A stretch of 64,000 nucleotides of DNA, from contig CM053256.1 in assembly GCA_028583405.1 (NCBI GenBank), positions 4,597,995 through 4,661,994 on the forward strand. The letters run 5' to 3'. The DNA comes from Pogonophryne albipinna (lineage: Eukaryota > Chordata > Actinopteri > Perciformes > Artedidraconidae). The translations under genes and the position numbers were made by a program. Of this stretch, positions 10,719 to 23,174 are shown piece by piece (the first letter of the stretch is position 1; the number at the start of each line of letters is the position of its first letter). Below the pieces are notes generated by a model. It did not search any database. It saw only the letters and a list, made by a program, of their open reading frames with translations, and was not told the DNA's origin.

Positions 10719-11012
10719 CAGGAAAACCGAGAACCGCACTTATCTGCAGCTGTGGAACGACAACCCTCACCGCTATTCAACTTAGCCCTGAGAGTCTTAA
10801 TGCGAGGAAGAGAGCCTAACTCCAAAGATCTTTGAACCACCTAAGAACAGTCTCTTCTTTTTCTTCTCTAAGCTCTTCACAGTTATCCCATGGAGAACTT
10901 GAAGGTGAAACTGAATCACATTACTGTCTGTGATCTTCATGGTTAAAATGCAACTCAAATATGTTCCAAAGTACACAGCAGCAGTCTCTCACTGAAACAC
11001 ATCAATCTCCGT
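10719..11012 (+). other. degraded pol remnant and spacer
   Basis: Between the protease frame and the 3' LTR-like repeat. Short frames only; nothing recognised. Confidence 0.3.
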
Positions 11013-11188
11013 CAGCAGTGATGAGACCCACCTGTGGCACTTGTATTTAAGAGGGCTGCAGAACAGGCTCTCTCTCAGCTCCCCTGCTCGGTGCACCAGG
11101 ACACCGCTCCTGTTTTTGTTTTATTGTTGGTTGTAACCACTGTGTTGGTTAAAATAAATACTTGTTTTGGGCAACTCCTGTGTGGAAC
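11013..11188 (+). mobile_element. LTR-like repeat, 3' copy of the SCAN-gag retroelement
   Basis: Matches 6503-6670 with TATTTAAGAGGGCTGCAG, the poly(A) signal AATAAA and GGGCAACTCCTGTGTGGAAC. It closes the retroelement begun at 6503. It is repeated at 17281-17457 in the post-gap duplicate. Confidence 0.5.
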
Positions 11189-11299
11189 ATCTTCTCTCTA
11201 GCGGATTGCGTCAATTTCAGGAGCCAGTACAGATTTATTGCTCTCCTTTTTGACACAGCAGACAAATTACTTTCATTAATCATTCATTTTGATTAGAAT

Positions 11300-11450
11300 T
11301 GCTCTTCCAAAAGTGTTCTCAGGGTGTGTGTTCAGCTGGCAGAGGTGTTCACAGACATCTTCAACAGGTCCCTGCTGCAGTCTGAGTCCCTGAATGTTTC
11401 GAACACTCCACCATCGTTCCTGTCCCCCAAAAGACTAAAACCACCAACCG
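11300..11450 (+). mobile_element. LINE reverse-transcriptase fragment
   Basis: GTGTTCTCAGGGTGTG... translates in one frame to [15 protein letters not shown] and matches 30205-30340, where the same LINE continues into recognisable reverse transcriptase motifs. It ends at the boundary with the duplicated CARD start-cassette sequence at about 11451. Confidence 0.6.
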
Positions 11451-13950
11451 GAAAATTACCTTTACTCTGAATGAATTCCTTCAAAGAAACTAAGGAGCAC
11501 ATCTCTGGTAAATACAAGTTTAATGTGGTGATTCTGCATGATTCTTTGTGAGTAAAATTAAGTTTTACAGATCCGGGGTCCGGTAAAAACAACCCAATAA
11601 CCAAACTAACTGATTAGTCGACAATATGCTATTGAGTAAGTCGAGTGAAGAATTTCCTAAATGATAAAACAGAAGGAAATACGTTTTCCAGTCAGATTCT
11701 GCTTTTAAACTTGGCTTGTTGTAGCCAAACTTAACTCAAACTAACAGACTGTGTACATGCTGTAATACCTGTGGACCTACCTTCCTCCATCGTGTTTAGA
11801 TCAGGTGCTGCCGAGGATCAGGAGTTGTTAAAAAAATGTATTGTTGTTAGACTTTACACATACCTCTGTTGTCTATGCTCTCCTTCTTTAACGGTCCCCA
11901 AACTAAGAAATTAACAATTAAAACTAGCTTAGTCTACACTACACATTGTGAGGCTCGGTTAAATGACAACTCCAAATGTTCAGCCCAAGACATTTTTTAG
12001 TATGAATACATGTGTGAATCAGAAACAGACAATAAAGCCAATGACAAGTAAAAGCTACAAATAAAGTGAATGGCAAATAATGAGCTTCTCGTGCACAGCT
12101 TTGAGCCATCGTTGTCACGATTCTCATGTCATGTCACATTTCTATGTCTAGGTTTGGGTGTTTTTGCTGTTCTCTCTGTCATGTTTTCCTCCTGGGTTAT
12201 TGTCTGGTCCTTTTTCCCTGTGTTTTTCCTCCCGTCTTTAGTTCCCTGGTGTGTCTAGTTATCTGATTGTGTTCACCTGTGGCCCTTGTGTTTCTCCTCC
12301 CCTGCCCGGCTGTTTCTCGTCTTGTGATTACCCCGCCCTGTATTTAGTCTCGTCTCTTCCTGTGTTCAGTGTTGGTGCTTCTTTTGTTTGTGACTGAGTT
12401 CACCGTGGAGTGTTTTGTTTATCCATGTTAGATATAGCCCTTGAAATAAAGGTATTATCAGTGTTTTCTGCATTTGGGTCCTACCTGCTTCACTCCTCGT
12501 ATCAATCGTGACATTTTAAAATCAACTTGTGGTAGCTTAAGGAACCATTTTGAGCTAATTCAGTCCAAATCTAAAGATGCTCAATTTCCAATGATGTAAA
12601 GCTATTTAAGAAATCATTTGAGAAGCCAACACAACAGATTGTTTGCAATTTTGTTCTTTAAAAATGTCTCAAACAAGTACTAATTCTCAAAAAAGTTACA
12701 AATTGCTTTTATAATCCATGTATTTATAGGTTAAAAGCTTTACATCCCAGGAAAAGTTCAGGACAGGGATGCAGTGTCACTGCCTTGTCAAAAATGCAGG
12801 GGTGTTGCTAAAAACCATGCTCAGCCATTGGACTAAAACCCCTTGTGTTTCGGTAGTGACATGAAAACTGGGGACATGATTTTTTGAGTATAGTTTTTTT
12901 ATTACAAAATGATACCCACAATAAATCTAAATATTCCAAATTTGTTTGAATGTAATCATAAAGATCTTCTAAATACACCATTAAAAGTAAAATAAGTGTT
13001 ATTTACAGAAATTGAAATTTAGATGTCAGGGTTGGGGACAGCTACTCCCCAATAGAAAGTACCCTATAAATGATGTTTTTGTATGCCTTGTGTTTAAATA
13101 GACCATAACATATTCTTAGCAAATATCTATGTCTGAATACTTAATTGTTTTGTTAAATAGTTTTTCTTGTTGTGGGACCGCACTTTGCATCAATTCGGTA
13201 GAATGGCTCAAACAGGGTGAATTTAGCGATCACAACGAAAACAGCCAAGACACATATTGAGCCCAGAAAATGAATGTTTTTACGGGCTGTAAATATAATA
13301 AGCCTTTGTCTAAAAAGGACAACATTGTTAGGAGATTTAATGCAGCGATTCTGCACTGCGGTCAACTCAGTCGTCTCTCGAGTTTGTTATTATTTTTTCT
13401 GCCATTAGTTCTTCTTGAGATTGACACTGTTGGACTCAGTACTAGTGAAACAACTCCCACAAGTACTATGAAGTACTTTTACCGTGTACTTTTTGAGTAA
13501 TCCTCTGTCAATGTCCCCTCCTGAGTACAAGAATGCATGTTTCTTTGCTAATTTGAATAAGCGTTAAAACACCTTTCTTCATGAGACTGATATTGTTGGA
13601 CAGAGTTCTTTAAGAGGATGGTAGACTTGATATCAGTACTACTTCCAGTCAGTACTCCGGCAGCAGCATTTTTACCCCTTGGAAAGTCTTTAGAGTCTGG
13701 CCTGGATAGCTGGTCACAACTATCCTTCAGCAAAGTGACAAACCTTTGTGACTCTTGTTGGCTCTTATGACAATGCTGTCTTTTAAATATGATTATTTCT
13801 CTGCTCCTAGTTCATTCCTCTCAGATTCTTCCATCAGTCCCAGTCATTGCATGTCATTCAATAGAGCTTCGAAAAATCTGTCCAATTCAACAAAACGTTT
13901 TTTTGTGAGTGAAGGCAACATAATTTCAGCAAATCTGACGACTTCTCAGT
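11451..13950 (-). pseudogene. decayed CARD start cassette (copy 4a), no CARD exon
   Basis: Begins as do 23865 and 47820 (ACCGGAAAAT...). It carries the start exon at 11781-11825 with ATG GAG GAA G and an intact donor, but the acceptor AACAG has become AACAA (plus strand TTGTT at 11825-11829), so splicing into it is lost. No CARD exon lies downstream. The intron is split by a solo LTR. 13360-13500 parallels the region upstream of the PYD-CARD gene at 54.67-54.95 kb. Only the flanking half of the cassette was copied here. Confidence 0.55.
12113..12513. mobile_element. solo LTR or LTR-like element (copy 1)
   Basis: A 401-bp insert absent from the parallel cassettes. It begins TGTCACGATT and ends with the perfect inverse AATCGTGACA. 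Inside are a TATA-like region near CCCTGTATTTAGTC and the poly(A) signal AATAAAGG. TG...CA ends and internal promoter-like order suggest a solo LTR; the absence of a clear target duplication leaves a MITE possible. Confidence 0.55.
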
Positions 13951-14043
13951 TGCAGTGAGTGACATTATTGTCACAAGTAAGAAGGAAATTACATACCTAG
14001 GATCTATTCTTGAGGCAAACCTCTCCAGTGACAAAATGGCATC

Positions 14044-15043
14044 NNNNNNNNNNNNNNNNNNNNNNNNNNNNNNNNNNNNNNNNNNNNNNNNNNNNNNNNN
14101 NNNNNNNNNNNNNNNNNNNNNNNNNNNNNNNNNNNNNNNNNNNNNNNNNNNNNNNNNNNNNNNNNNNNNNNNNNNNNNNNNNNNNNNNNNNNNNNNNNNN
14201 NNNNNNNNNNNNNNNNNNNNNNNNNNNNNNNNNNNNNNNNNNNNNNNNNNNNNNNNNNNNNNNNNNNNNNNNNNNNNNNNNNNNNNNNNNNNNNNNNNNN
14301 NNNNNNNNNNNNNNNNNNNNNNNNNNNNNNNNNNNNNNNNNNNNNNNNNNNNNNNNNNNNNNNNNNNNNNNNNNNNNNNNNNNNNNNNNNNNNNNNNNNN
14401 NNNNNNNNNNNNNNNNNNNNNNNNNNNNNNNNNNNNNNNNNNNNNNNNNNNNNNNNNNNNNNNNNNNNNNNNNNNNNNNNNNNNNNNNNNNNNNNNNNNN
14501 NNNNNNNNNNNNNNNNNNNNNNNNNNNNNNNNNNNNNNNNNNNNNNNNNNNNNNNNNNNNNNNNNNNNNNNNNNNNNNNNNNNNNNNNNNNNNNNNNNNN
14601 NNNNNNNNNNNNNNNNNNNNNNNNNNNNNNNNNNNNNNNNNNNNNNNNNNNNNNNNNNNNNNNNNNNNNNNNNNNNNNNNNNNNNNNNNNNNNNNNNNNN
14701 NNNNNNNNNNNNNNNNNNNNNNNNNNNNNNNNNNNNNNNNNNNNNNNNNNNNNNNNNNNNNNNNNNNNNNNNNNNNNNNNNNNNNNNNNNNNNNNNNNNN
14801 NNNNNNNNNNNNNNNNNNNNNNNNNNNNNNNNNNNNNNNNNNNNNNNNNNNNNNNNNNNNNNNNNNNNNNNNNNNNNNNNNNNNNNNNNNNNNNNNNNNN
14901 NNNNNNNNNNNNNNNNNNNNNNNNNNNNNNNNNNNNNNNNNNNNNNNNNNNNNNNNNNNNNNNNNNNNNNNNNNNNNNNNNNNNNNNNNNNNNNNNNNNN
15001 NNNNNNNNNNNNNNNNNNNNNNNNNNNNNNNNNNNNNNNNNNN
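14044..15043. other. assembly gap (1,000 N)
   Basis: Exactly 1,000 unknown bases, probably a fixed-size placeholder. The two sides of the gap carry the ends of the same 5.27-kb sequence. The long reading frames drawn through this gap are artefacts. Confidence 0.99.
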
Positions 15044-15225
15044 TACTGGGGCTTTACCGGGTCATTGGGTAAGTGTTTAAAACACCTGTCGTGGCATGCA
15101 TGAAGACTAGGGTGAGACAAGGTAGTATTGGGTTAGCTAGGGGAGAGGTATTCCAGAGTTAATAAAACAAAAATAATAATAATCATTTTAGGTGTCTGTG
15201 CATCAGGTTCAAGGGAGTTTGCATC

Positions 15226-16213
15226 ATGGCTACATTGACGGATTTTGCTAAGTGTCCCAGTGTGGAATTGCTGGAAACATTTACTAAAGACCATCTGTTA
15301 AAAATTGCAGGGCATTTTGAGGTAGACGTTCCAAAGCAGGGTCGTAAAGACACCATAGTGACTACGTTACAGACCCAGTTGGTACTGCAAGAAGTTCTGC
15401 CAGCAGTGGCTGTCGATGATTGTTCCGAGGATGAGTTGGCTGAGAAGGCAGCTATAAATCCAGAGCGGCAGAGAAGTGCAGGTTTTTCTTTGTTTGACTT
15501 TGGTGAAATGACATTTGAACAGAGAAAGGAAATAATGCTGCTGCAGTACCAACAAGACAGTGAACATGAGGACCGGGCTAGAGCTCGTGAACAGGAAACT
15601 GAGATGGAGCGTTTGAGGTTAACCACATGGTGCGGAAAGCTGAATTGCAACAAGAGCGTTACAAGTTGGACCTCATCCAAGAGGGTAAGCTTTCTCCTGG
15701 GGTGTCCCCAGCAACTTTTGATGTAGCTTATAACTTCAGGTTGTTACCGAAATTCGAGGAGAAGACTGTAGATTATTGTTTTGGACTTTTTGGAGCGACT
15801 TAGCCAAAGACGACAGTGGTCTGATTCGGAGAAAACATTGCTATTACAGTGTGTGTTAACTGGTAGGGCTCAAGAAGCATTTTCTGCATTAAGTATGGCT
15901 GACGGTGAAGATTACTTAAGGGTAAAGACTGCAAAAAGCTTATGAGTTGGTGCCTGAGGCCTACCGTCAGCAGTTCAGGAAGCTAAGGAAGTCAGAAGGA
16001 CAGACCTATGTGGAACTTGTTCGGGAGCTGATGATGAAATTTAATCGGTGGGTCACGGCTTCCGAAGTAGTAAATCTTAATGATTTGAGGGAACTGTTCC
16101 TTCTTGAACAATTCAAAGATATCCTTCCAGAACGCGTTGCAACGTACCTGAATGAGGTTACAAATGTAACAGACGCCGGGGTGAAGCCGACGCTGATGAA
16201 TACACGTTAACAC
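15226..16213 (+). pseudogene. SCAN-like gag, duplicate copy
   Basis: Same as the gag at 8956 but with an extra single-base deletion near 15628 (ACCACATGG against ACCACAATGG). This shifts the frame at about residue 134 so that the first frame ends at 15726. The capsid/SCAN-like part is at 15947-16210. Confidence 0.7.
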
Positions 16214-16306
16214 ACAAGTTTCAGGGGAGAGATTTGACTGGGGAGCAGAAATAACTGGTCTGGTGACCCCAGAGGTAAAGTAGATCTAAGTACTTGCAAC
16301 TTTTGT

Positions 16307-16987
16307 TTGGGTAAAGGTCATGGGAAAAGGAATGCCCAGTACTTGCAAAAACCAAGGGACTCCAAAATGTCCAGTTTCCCAGGCCTGTTGCCCTTGCAGC
16401 TTGCCCTCAAAAAATTCCTTGTTAAGATACTGAGAGACACAGGTGCTATTGATTCGTTCATAACTGAGGGTGTTCTTCCATTTTCCTCGGTAACTGACAC
16501 TGGAAGTTGTGTATTGTTCAAGGGAATGCAGTTGTTATCTGCTCCAAAGCATCGGTTGGTGTTGTCCTGTGATTTACGGCAGGGTGAGGTTGCCATGGGA
16601 GTCCGGCCATCTTTGCCTGTTCCGGGAGTGGCAGTCATCCTCGGTAATGATTTGGCTGGCGGCAGAGTGTGGCCTGATGTGCCTCTTTCACCAGGGGTGT
16701 CATCTAAGCCAGTGAGGGGCGAGCTTGCTGACCCTGAGAATAATCTGACAAAGGTGGTTCCAGCTTGTGCAGTAACACGAGCCCAGAGCTATAAAGCACA
16801 AGAGCAAAAAATCATTTCTGAGAATGTTGTTTTTGCGCTACCTGTTGTTCCATTGTCTGTCTCTCGTAGTGAATTGGTGAAGCAGCAGCAGCAGGAGGAT
16901 CCAACTTTGCAGGAGCTTTTGTCCCAGGTTCGCCCCGTTGAGGAAATCATCAGTGCAGCCCATGGGTATTTCTTACCAGAGGTATGA
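16307..16987 (+). pseudogene. retroelement protease region, duplicate copy
   Basis: Identical in translation to the 10038-10718 frame, with the DTGA protease motif and no reverse transcriptase. See that entry for domain positions. Confidence 0.65.
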
Positions 16988-17280
16988 CAGGAAAACCGAG
17001 AACCGCACTTATCTGCAGCTGTGGAACGACAACCCTCACCGCTATTCAACTTAGCCCTGAGAGTCTTAATGCGAGGAAGAGAGCCTAACTCCAAAGATCT
17101 TTGAACCACCTAAGAACAGTCTCTTCTTTTTCTTCTCTAAGCTCTTCACAGTTATCCCATGGAGAACTTGAAGGTGAAACTGAATCACATTACTGTCTGT
17201 GATCTTCATGGTTAAAATGCAACTCAAATATGTTCCAAAGTACACAGCAGCAGTCTCTCACTGAAACACATCAATCTCCG

Positions 17281-17457
17281 TCAGCAGTGATGAGACCCAC
17301 CTGTGGCACTTGTATTTAAGAGGGCTGCAGAACAGGCTCTCTCTCAGCTCCCCTGCTCGGTGCACCAGGACACCGCTCCTGTTTTTGTTTTATTGTTGGT
17401 TGTAACCACTGTGTTGGTTAAAATAAATACTTGTTTTGGGCAACTCCTGTGTGGAAC
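17281..17457 (+). mobile_element. 3' LTR-like repeat, duplicate copy
   Basis: Copy of 11013-11188 within the post-gap duplicate. Confidence 0.5.
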
Positions 17458-17719
17458 ATCTTCTCTCTAGCGGATTGCGTCAATTTCAGGAGCCAGTACA
17501 GATTTATTGCTCTCCTTTTTGACACAGCAGACAAATTACTTTCATTAATCATTCATTTTGATTAGAATTGCTCTTCCAAAAGTGTTCTCAGGGTGTGTGT
17601 TCAGCTGGCAGAGGTGTTCACAGACATCTTCAACAGGTCCCTGCTGCAGTCTGAGTCCCTGAATGTTTCGAACACTCCACCATCGTTCCTGTCCCCCAAA
17701 AGACTAAAACCACCAACCG

Positions 17720-20215
17720 GAAAATTACCTTTACTCTGAATGAATTCCTTCAAAGAAACTAAGGAGCACATCTCTGGTAAATACAAGTTTAATGTGGTGA
17801 TTCTGCATGATTCTTTGTGAGTAAAATTAAGTTTTACAGATCCGGGGTCCGGTAAAAACAACCCAATAACCAAACTAACTGATTAGTCGACAATATGCTA
17901 TTGAGTAAGTCGAGTGAAGAATTTCCTAAATGATAAAACAGAAGGAAATACGTTTTCCAGTCAGATTCTGCTTTTAAACTTGGCTTGTTGTAGCCAAACT
18001 TAACTCAAACTAACAGACTGTGTACATGCTGTAATACCTGTGGACCTACCTTCCTCCATCGTGTTTAGATCAGGTGCTGCCGAGGATCAGGAGTTGTTAA
18101 AAAAATGTATTGTTGTTAGACTTTACACATACCTCTGTTGTCTATGCTCTCCTTCTTTAACGGTCCCCAAACTAAGAAATTAACAATTAAAACTAGCTTA
18201 GTCTACACTACACATTGTGAGGCTCGGTTAAATGACAACTCCAAATGTTCAGCCCAAGACATTTTTTAGTATGAATACATGTGTGAATCAGAAACAGACA
18301 ATAAAGCCAATGACAAGTAAAAGCTACAAATAAAGTGAATGGCAAATAATGAGCTTCTCGTGCACAGCTTTGAGCCATCGTTGTCACGATTCTCATGTCA
18401 TGTCACATTTCTATGTCTAGGTTTGGGTGTTTTTGCTGTTCTCTCTGTCATGTTTTCCTCCTGGGTTATTGTCTGGTCCTTTTTCCCTGTGTTTTTCCTC
18501 CCGTCTTTAGTTCCCTGGTGTGTCTAGTTATCTGATTGTGTTCACCTGTGGCCCTTGTGTTTCTCCTCCCCTGCCCGGCTGTTTCTCGTCTTGTGATTAC
18601 CCCGCCCTGTATTTAGTCTCGTCTCTTCCTGTGTTCAGTGTTGGTGCTTCTTTTGTTTGTGACTGAGTTCACCGTGGAGTGTTTTGTTTATCCATGTTAG
18701 ATATAGCCCTTGAAATAAAGGTATTATCAGTGTTTTCTGCATTTGGGTCCTACCTGCTTCACTCCTCGTATCAATCGTGACATTTTAAAATCAACTTGTG
18801 GTAGCTTAAGGAACCATTTTGAGCTAATTCAGTCCAAATCTAAAGATGCTCAATTTCCAATGATGTAAAGCTATTTAAGAAATCATTTGAGAAGCCAACA
18901 CAACAGATTGTTTGCAATTTTGTTCTTTAAAAATGTCTCAAACAAGTACTAATTCTCAAAAAAGTTACAAATTGCTTTTATAATCCATGTATTTATAGGT
19001 TAAAAGCTTTACATCCCAGGAAAAGTTCAGGACAGGGATGCAGTGTCACTGCCTTGTCAAAAATGCAGGGGTGTTGCTAAAAACCATGCTCAGCCATTGG
19101 ACTAAAACCCCTTGTGTTTCGGTAGTGACATGAAAACTGGGGACATGATTTTTTGAGTATAGTTTTTTTATTACAAAATGATACCACAATAAATCTAAAT
19201 ATTCCAAATTTGTTTGAATGTAATCATAAAGATCTTCTAAATACACCATTAAAAGTAAAATAAGTGTTATTTACAGAAATTGAAATTTAGATGTCAGGGT
19301 TGGGGACAGCTACTCCCCAATAGAAAGTACCCTATAAATGATGTTTTTGTATGCCTTGTGTTTAAATAGACCATAACATATTCTTAGCAAATATCTATGT
19401 CTGAATACTTAATTGTTTTGTTAAATAGTTTTTCTTGTTGTGGGACCGCACTTTGCATCAATTCGGTAGAATGGCTCAAACAGGGTGAATTTAGCGATCA
19501 CAACGAAAACAGCCAAGACACATATTGAGCCCAGAAAATGAATGTTTTTACGGGCTGTAAATATAATAAGCCTTTGTCTAAAAAGGACAACATTGTTAGG
19601 AGATTTAATGCAGCGATTCTGCACTGCGGTCAACTCAGTCGTCTCTCGAGTTTGTTATTATTTTTTCTGCCATTAGTTCTTCTTGAGATTGACACTGTTG
19701 GACTCAGTACTAGTGAAACAACTCCCACAAGTACTATGAAGTACTTTTACCGTGTACTTTTTGAGTAATCCTCTGTCAATGTCCCCTCCTGAGTACAAGA
19801 ATGCATGTTTCTTTGCTAATTTGAATAAGCGTTAAAACACCTTTCTTCATGAGACTGATATTGTTGGACAGAGTTCTTTAAGAGGATGGTAGACTTGATA
19901 TCAGTACTACTTCCAGTCAGTACTCCGGCAGCAGCATTTTTACCCCTTGGAAAGTCTTTAGAGTCTGGCCTGGATAGCTGGTCACAACTATCCTTCAGCA
20001 AAGTGACAAACCTTTGTGACTCTTGTTGGCCTCTTATGACAATGCTGTCTTTTAAATATGATTATTTCTCTGCTCCTAGTTCATTCCTCTCAGATTCTTC
20101 CATCAGTCCCAGTCATTGCATGTCATTCAATAGAGCTTCGAAAAATCTGTCCAATTCAACAAAACGTTTTTTTGTGAGTGAAGGCAACATAATTTCAGCA
20201 AATCTGACGACTTCT
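17720..20215 (-). pseudogene. decayed CARD start cassette (copy 4b)
   Basis: Duplicate of 11451-13950 with the same broken acceptor (start exon at 18050-18094). It contains the solo LTR copy and continues into a LINE at about 20220. Confidence 0.5.
18382..18782. mobile_element. solo LTR or LTR-like element (copy 2)
   Basis: Duplicate of 12113-12513, with the same TGTCACGATT and AATCGTGACA ends. Confidence 0.55.
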
Positions 20216-20223
20216 CAGTTGCA

Positions 20224-21290
20224 GTGAGTGACATTATTGTCACAAGTAAGAAGGAAATTACATACCTAGGATCTATTCTTGAGGCAAACCTCTCCAGTGA
20301 CAAAATGGCATCCAATGTAATAAAAAAAGTCAATCAAAGAACTAGATTCCTATACCGGATCTCCTCTCTGGTAAACAAAAACATCCTGAAAACTCTGGCA
20401 GGAGCACTCATTCAAGGGTACTATGACTATGCTTGCACGTCATGGTACCATAGAACCTCCAAGGCGCTAAAAATAAAACTTCAAACATCGCAAAAATAAA
20501 CTGGTCAGACTACTGCTTGACCTTTCATCTAGAACCCACCTCACCTCTGCTCACTTTGACAACCTAGGATGGCTTAGAGTAGACGACAGAGTACAGCTAC
20601 TTGCAATGGGCCTGGTCTACAAGATCCACTACACCTCTATGGTACCCATGTACATGTCAAAATTCTTCCCAAAGGTCAAAGAATACCATGATCATAACAC
20701 CAGAGGGAGCTCCACAAATCATGTGAAACCCAGATTTGGCACAAAAAAGGGTGAATACACGTTTCGCAATTATGCCACATCAAGGTGGAACGCTCTTCCC
20801 ACAACTGTAAAGGAAAGTCAAACTATACTTACCTTCAAAACCTCTCTTAAAGAGCACCTTCGGGGGAGAGCATTGCAAAATTGGCCCCGGTAATGGTACA
20901 AATCTCAACCTGTCGTACAATGGGCAGCTTCCCCCCCCATCTATGTATATACTCTCATTTTAGACTCTGTTACTAACTGTATATCTGTAGACTTGGTATG
21001 TCTTAAATGTCCGGTTAGGATGTATTAGAACGAAATCTAAAATGAAAATTGTAAATAAGCAATCTGTATGTAAAAAACCACCTGTATGTAAATTGTAAAT
21101 AAGCCATCTGTATGTCAAATATGTCTTATGTCTTAAATGATATGATGAATTGGAAATGGGGGACCCTGATGTAAACAAGACGAAAGTCTTTCTCTGGTCT
21201 GCATCCCCTTAACAATTGTATGTTTTGAGCTGTACTGTACTGTACCCAATATACAAGCTGTTAATAAACTTTTCAATCAATCAATCAAGG
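20224..21290 (+). mobile_element. LINE 3' portion (reverse-transcriptase C-terminal part)
   Basis: Encodes the thumb/C-terminal region of a non-LTR reverse transcriptase: YLGSILEANLS, FLYRISSLVNKNIL, ALIQGYYDYACTSWY (20224-20499). After a frameshift near 20490 it continues LLLDLSSRTHLTSAHFDNLGW and FRNYATSRWNALP...TFKTSLKEHL (to 20893). A 3'UTR with AATAAA ends in a (CAAT)n tail at about 21270-21288. It is 5'-truncated and frame-broken. Clade (CR1/L2/Rex-like) not determined. Confidence 0.7.
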
Positions 21291-22544
21291 CCAGAGCTAT
21301 TATAGATTGTTTGATTGTGTAATTACAAGGTGAGAGAAAATAAATACACATCCTCCTACTAAACTTATTTTATTTACTCGTCCATGTTATACTTATATAC
21401 TTACTTGTATTACAACATTTACATGTTGAACTACATGCTGGATATCTTCCCCAGCCTCAAGGAAATACAATAAAATAAATGGATTCATAACTTAAAAAAA
21501 TTGATAAAAATGTATACATTAATAATGTTGTGTGCAAACATTTCAAATTTAAATACAAAAGGAAATAAAGTTTGCTTTTGAAATGATTTCTCACAAAAAC
21601 CTTTCTAAATTATAGTAAATCATTAAAAAAGTTTTAGTCCATAGACGTTTTTCTGCCTAAAATAGTTGAAATTGAACGTATATGAAACACCACATCCATG
21701 GCAATTAACCCATTTTTGCCCGCTATTTAAATTGACTTTGGTTGAAGTTAATAACAATATTGATATTATATAGATATATAGATAATTGATGCAGTCTTTC
21801 TGAACACTTCTAAAATTAAATACTGCAAATGAAGAATATTTGTAATGTTCTGCACAGATAGTGCCTTAACTTGAATTTGATAACACATGGCAACTTTATT
21901 AATACAGCAGATGAAAAGATTTGTGGAAGGATAAATTCTTCATGGGTTTCAATGGCTCTCTAGTAAAGGGTGTTTTATAGTTGCTTGTATTATCCTCAGG
22001 TAGTGGTTTGTTTAAGTAACTAGTGACATTTGAATAAATATTGCAAAAAAGGGCTCCAAAAAAGGCATATATATCCTGGCCGGGTTAGCCAGTGTGTATT
22101 TTTTCAAGCACCACAAGATTCATAGTTTATAAAGTACAATTCTGGGCCATTGATTGTGTAATTTCTTCAAACACATACAGTAAAAATGTCTGTTTTGAAG
22201 CCTTAAAATGGTGCAGGAAAAGGACTTTATAGTTAAGAGAAGAGAAAAAAAGGAAAGAAAACTGTTATAATGGGTGATGTAACATTAATGACAGACATAA
22301 TATGAGGTCCTTGGCAATCAGACTCTAGAGGGGTCCTTTTGTGATCATCACCCTTGTATACAGTATCAGGAGAATATCATATGGAGTCAGACACTGGAAG
22401 TGTGCTGGAGGCGTTGACTGGGACTGATGGAAGGATGAGGCTGAAGAATCTGCGAGGAACGAACTAGTGGCTGAGAAATAATCATATATTAAAAGACAGC
22501 AGCTTCATAAGTGAGGCCAACCAGAGTGACAGTGTGTCTCCTTT
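21291..22544. other. AT-rich intergenic sequence, no gene
   Basis: Between the LINE tail and the duplicated 3' flank of the CARD-only gene. No exon, RNA gene or known repeat recognised. Confidence 0.35.
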
Positions 22545-23174
22545 AAATCCAGGAGGAAAGCGACGTTCCTAAATCTGTTAACTTCATTACATCATTATGT
22601 CTGCTTCAACTTTTAAAACACTCTATTCACTCGACATGTGTAATATTTATAAGAGTTTATTGAAAACGTATTTCGAAATAGAAAACATTGGCCTCCAAAA
22701 GTAAAAATATTTCATTATTATAAGGGAAAAAACAACAATCGAATCGTTTAGCACATAAGACAAACATTAAAGATAAAATCTGCATGCAAAACCTAAGGAT
22801 AATCATTCATGATCAAGCATCCTTTAATTTAAAAAAATAGGTTAACAGCTGACTCAATCCATCTGGGATTTGCTGGATCAAAACATTACATGCAGGTGAG
22901 AACGCTAAATCATTTCTTACATCATTACATGAATGACTTACATGGTTTGCTGAATCTGGTTTTAACCTTACAGGAAAACGTATTCATTTTATAAAATATG
23001 ACTTGTCCAAGTGTAAAAAAGAGCTATGATTAAACATGAAGGTGCAAAAGCTATATTTGATAGAACCCCCCACAGAAACGTTTACATGACTATTTCCCCA
23101 TTGGAATCATTTAAGATGTTTTTTTCTTGAGGCACAATGTACGTTTAGTCTGAAAAATGATTTCTCCACAACAT
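22545..23174. repeat. duplicated 3' flank of a CARD gene (copy at 22.5 kb)
   Basis: Parallels 2332-2939, 26498-27127 and 50490-51267. Contains the minus-strand AATAAA at 22656-22661 and the 3'UTR of the CARD-only gene. Confidence 0.6.

Larger units (their letters stand above)
15045..20312. repeat. near-identical duplicate of 8775-14043
   Basis: Matches 8775-14043 base for base, apart from very few single-base indels: one A lost near 15628, one C lost near 19186, one C gained near 20031. Copy 1 breaks off at the gap exactly where copy 2 continues into fresh LINE sequence. The near identity and position around a gap point to an assembly duplication (split haplotype or misjoined contig) rather than a biological tandem duplication. 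Confidence 0.85.

Noticed and set aside
13858..15120. Long reading frames of 356-420 codons on both strands
   Set aside because: They consist almost wholly of N; they only reflect the gap.
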